Assembly (NCBI GenBank): GCA_003505155.1
Contig: DNYJ01000028.1
Location: 3,867 to 18,309 of the forward strand
From: Candidatus Uhrbacteria bacterium
GTDB taxonomy: Bacteria > Patescibacteriota > Patescibacteriia > UBA9934 > UBA10169
Reading direction: 5' to 3'
Length of the DNA stretch: 14,443 bases
In this document: piece by piece, positions 11,930-14,443 of the stretch
Layout of the letters: the number at the start of each line of letters is the position of its first letter
How positions within the stretch are numbered: the stretch's first letter is position 1
Translations under genes and position numbers: made by a program
The notes under the pieces: model-generated
What the model was told of the DNA's origin: nothing
The model's input: only the letters and a program-made list of their open reading frames with translations
Databases searched by the model: none

Positions 11930-14443
11930 CTATGCCTCGGGCGTTTCTTCATTGCCTTGTTCCTCCGCCGTGCTTGCCGCGTCCGGTTCTCCTTCCACAA
12001 CAACCTCCGCGCCGCCCGCTTCCGCCGGCGCTCCCCCTTGCGACAACTCTGACGCCAATTCCACATCCTTCTCCTCTTCGCGTTTGCGATCTGCCGACGT
12101 TCCGTGAAGCCCCGACATATTCATGAATGGTTCCTCCGTATCCGCATATCCTGTTCCGGCGGGAATCAAGCGGCCGATGATGACGTTCTCCTTGAGTCCT
12201 TCGAGACGATCCACTTTTCCCGTTACAGCGGCGTTGATGAGAACGCGAGCCGTTTCCTGGAAGGAAGCCGCGGAGAGCCACGATTCGGTTGAGAGCGATA
12301 CCTTCGTGACGCCAAGGAAGAGCGGCTCAATCTCCGCCGGAACACCACCCTTATTCTCGGCGGCCTCGTTGGCATCCAACCAGTTGGCGCGCTCGACGAT
12401 TTCTCCGGGAAGAAGTTCCGTGTCTTTTGGATCCAGCACCTTCACGCGCGAGAACATCTGACGCACGATGATTTCCACATGCTTGTTATTGAGCTTCTGC
12501 CCTTGGGACGCATAGATATACTGAATCTCTTTAGACACATAGCGCTGAACCGCTTCCTGTCCCTGGTGCTTAAAGAGGAGCTGCAAATCAATACTTCCAT
12601 CGGTCAACGCATCCCCTGCCGCAACCTCGTCGCCGTCTTTGACGTAGAGCGTATAGCCCGGAGGAATGATATGTTCACGTTCTTTTTGCGATTCGTAGAC
12701 GATGGTTACAGCGCTTCGCACGACACTCGCAATACCGGAGACTTCCGACAGGATCTTTTCACCATCCTTGGTTTCGATCAGGACATCTCCCGCTTTTACT
12801 TTCGCTCCATCGTCAATTTTCACCTTGGATCCGCGTCCTCCGACAACTTTTACCTCATCCACTCCGACGTGGCTGACGCGTACGATCTTTTGGCCGGAGC
12901 GAGTATCAACAATTTTCTTTCCGGTATCCGCTTGAACGACTTCTCGTGAAGCGCGCTCGATGGAAATACGCCCGGAGACTTCCGTCATGACCGCCTTACG
13001 TTTGGGGTTGCGCGCTTCAAACAATTCTTCCACGCGAGGAAGACCCTGCGTGATGTCTTTGCCGGCGACGCCTCCCGTATGGAAGGTTCGCATCGTAAGC
13101 TGGGTTCCTGGTTCTCCGATGGACTGCGCCGCTATGATCCCCACCGCCGTGCCGAGCTTCACGAGCCGGTTGTACGCAAGGTCGTAGCCGTAGCATTTCT
13201 GGCAGATGCCGCGGCGCAGACGACAGGTCATGACCGAGCGCACGTGAGCTTCTTCCAAATCCTTCTTGGCGCCCTCAAGCGTCCGAATGGCGTCTTCGGT
13301 AACCAGTTCGCCCGCGGACACGATCACTTTCCTGCCTCCGGGCATCACGATATCGGAAAGCACGACGCGCCCCAAAATCCGAACAAGAAGCGGTTCGCCG
13401 ATTTCTTCGGACTCCGCGCGCGTCAACACCACTCCCTCGCCGTCTCCGCAATCCTCTTTCTTGATAACGACATCTTGCGCCACGTCCACGAGACGGCGCG
13501 TCAAATATCCGGCGTTCGCCGTCTTCAAAGCCGTGTCGGAAAGCCCTTTGCGGGTTCCGTGGGAAGAGATGAAGAACTCGAGCACTCCCATGCCTTCCTT
13601 GAAGGAAGACTTCACGGGAAGTTCGATGATTTCTCCTGACGGATTGGACACAAGCCCCTTCATGCCCACCATCTGCGTAAACTGCCCCCACTGTCCGCGG
13701 GCTCCGGAATCAATCATGGTAAACGCGGGATTTTCCGGCGGCAGAGATTTCTTGGAGAGCTCCGATACCTCATCCTTAACCTCCGTCCAAATTTTGATGA
13801 TGGCCTCATGACGTTCATTCTGCGTCAATAGCCCTTGCGCAAAGTAGTCTTCCACTTCACGCACGCGCCGGTCGCCTTCTTCAATGAGCGCCGGCTTCTC
13901 GATAATATCGGGCAAGTAGCTCATACCCCAGGAATAGCCGGATTGCGTAATGGCTTTGAAACCGAGTTCCTTCAGGTCGTCCAACAGCTTGGCGGTTTCT
14001 TCAAAGCCGCTCTCTTCAATGTTGTCGCGCACGATGTTTGCGAGCTCCTTTTTCGCCAAGAGCTTATTCAAATACGGAAGACTCTTGGGAAGGTGGTCGT
14101 TCACGATTACGCGGCCGATGCTCGTGGTGAGAATTTCCCCATCGGGCATGCGCACGCGGATCCACTGGCGCAACCCGATCTTTTTTATTTGGTAGGCGTA
14201 CCCGGCGTCGGTCTTGTCGGCAAACGTGAGAATCCGATCTTCCGCTTTGGGCTCTGGCTCAAGAATCGTCGTCATGTAGTAAATGCCCCAGACGATGTCT
14301 TTCCCGGGAGTTGCCACCGGTCCGCCGAAGGACGGCTTCAAGAGGTTCTTGGTGGAAAGCATGAGTTCCGCCGCCTCGCGGTTGGCTTCTCGCGTCAAAG
14401 GCACGTGCACCGCCATCTGGTCTCCATCGAAGTCGGCGTTGAA
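11930..14443 (-). CDS. rpoC: DNA-directed RNA polymerase subunit beta', C-terminal part
   Basis: 837 codons of the C-terminal part; the frame runs off the window at the 3' edge, so the N-terminal part of the subunit is missing. The first residues are the Mg2+-binding active-site motif NADFDGDQMAVHVP. The bridge-helix region follows (SGARGQWGQFTQMVGMKGL, 246-264, to about 321). Next is the zinc site with C332, C407, C414 and C417 (in EDCGDGEG and TCRLRRGICQKCYGYD), then the trigger loop QSIGEPGTQLTMRTFHTGG (440-458) and the DITQGLPRVEELFEARNPK block. An internal ATG at 14416 lies inside the active-site motif and is not a start. The last 40 residues are an acidic, alanine-rich tail not typical of beta'. 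It catalyses transcription as part of core RNA polymerase. A strong terminator follows within three bases. Confidence 0.98.
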   Translation of the reverse strand, partial: FNADFDGDQMAVHVPLTREANREAAELMLSTKNLLKPSFGGPVATPGKDIVWGIYYMTTILEPEPKAEDRILTFADKTDAGYAYQIKKIGLRQWIRVRMPDGEILTTSIGRVIVNDHLPKSLPYLNKLLAKKELANIVRDNIEESGFEETAKLLDDLKELGFKAITQSGYSWGMSYLPDIIEKPALIEEGDRRVREVEDYFAQGLLTQNERHEAIIKIWTEVKDEVSELSKKSLPPENPAFTMIDSGARGQWGQFTQMVGMKGLVSNPSGEIIELPVKSSFKEGMGVLEFFISSHGTRKGLSDTALKTANAGYLTRRLVDVAQDVVIKKEDCGDGEGVVLTRAESEEIGEPLLVRILGRVVLSDIVMPGGRKVIVSAGELVTEDAIRTLEGAKKDLEEAHVRSVMTCRLRRGICQKCYGYDLAYNRLVKLGTAVGIIAAQSIGEPGTQLTMRTFHTGGVAGKDITQGLPRVEELFEARNPKRKAVMTEVSGRISIERASREVVQADTGKKIVDTRSGQKIVRVSHVGVDEVKVVGGRGSKVKIDDGAKVKAGDVLIETKDGEKILSEVSGIASVVRSAVTIVYESQKEREHIIPPGYTLYVKDGDEVAAGDALTDGSIDLQLLFKHQGQEAVQRYVSKEIQYIYASQGQKLNNKHVEIIVRQMFSRVKVLDPKDTELLPGEIVERANWLDANEAAENKGGVPAEIEPLFLGVTKVSLSTESWLSAASFQETARVLINAAVTGKVDRLEGLKENVIIGRLIPAGTGYADTEEPFMNMSGLHGTSADRKREEEKDVELASELSQGGAPAEAGGAEVVVEGEPDAASTAEEQGNEETPEA

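Noticed and set aside
14414..14416. ATG as the start of a separate 828-residue protein
   Set aside because: The frame continues upstream with the invariant NADFDGDQ motif, so this ATG is internal to rpoC.

Overview
The window looks like chromosomal DNA of a candidate-phyla-radiation (Patescibacteria) bacterium. RpoC and RuvC are clearly bacterial and both tRNAs carry an encoded CCA end. They sit beside two TrmB-family regulators, a fold best known from archaea but also found in this group, and many small proteins of no recognisable family. The lineage is an inference from gene content; no rRNA is present to settle it.

Layout. 1-66: tail of a plus-strand gene cut by the window edge. 96-3130 (minus): an HD-domain nucleotidase, then two bases later a protein of the alpha-glutamyl/putrescinyl-thymine pyrophosphorylase / HMUDK-helical family (DNA base hypermodification enzymes), then tRNA-Pro(UGG), then a P-loop ATPase with a winged-helix tail. 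A good sigma70-type promoter precedes the HD gene. 3317-6183 (minus): a GC-rich block of four genes of unknown function read as one probable operon. Two of them are preceded by near-identical 84-nt leader elements that fold into two hairpins, and other strong hairpins lie between the genes. 6308-8650 (plus): TrmB-like regulator, a DNPH1/Rcl-like protein, a short MgtE magnesium transporter and tRNA-Gly(UCC). The regulator is divergent from the GC-rich block and their promoters overlap, so it is the obvious candidate controller. 8732-10320 (minus): second TrmB-like regulator followed 20 nt later by an inositol-monophosphatase-family phosphatase; a 56-bp dyad lies in the leader of the regulator. 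10490-11137 (plus): GC-rich gene for a secreted, beta-rich protein of unknown function, followed by a hairpin-rich intergenic stretch and a bidirectional terminator. 11378-14443 (minus): ruvC, then upstream a 13-bp terminator and the C-terminal 837 codons of rpoC, which runs off the window.

The housekeeping part (rpoC, ruvC, tRNAs, mgtE) is ordinary. The interest lies in the HD/base-modification pair, the GC-rich operon with its repeated leader RNA and divergent regulator, the DNPH1-like protein that lacks the expected catalytic acid, and the large dyad upstream of the second TrmB gene. No insertion sequence, CRISPR array, phage structural gene or integrase was seen. No gene-free stretch exceeds 300 bases.
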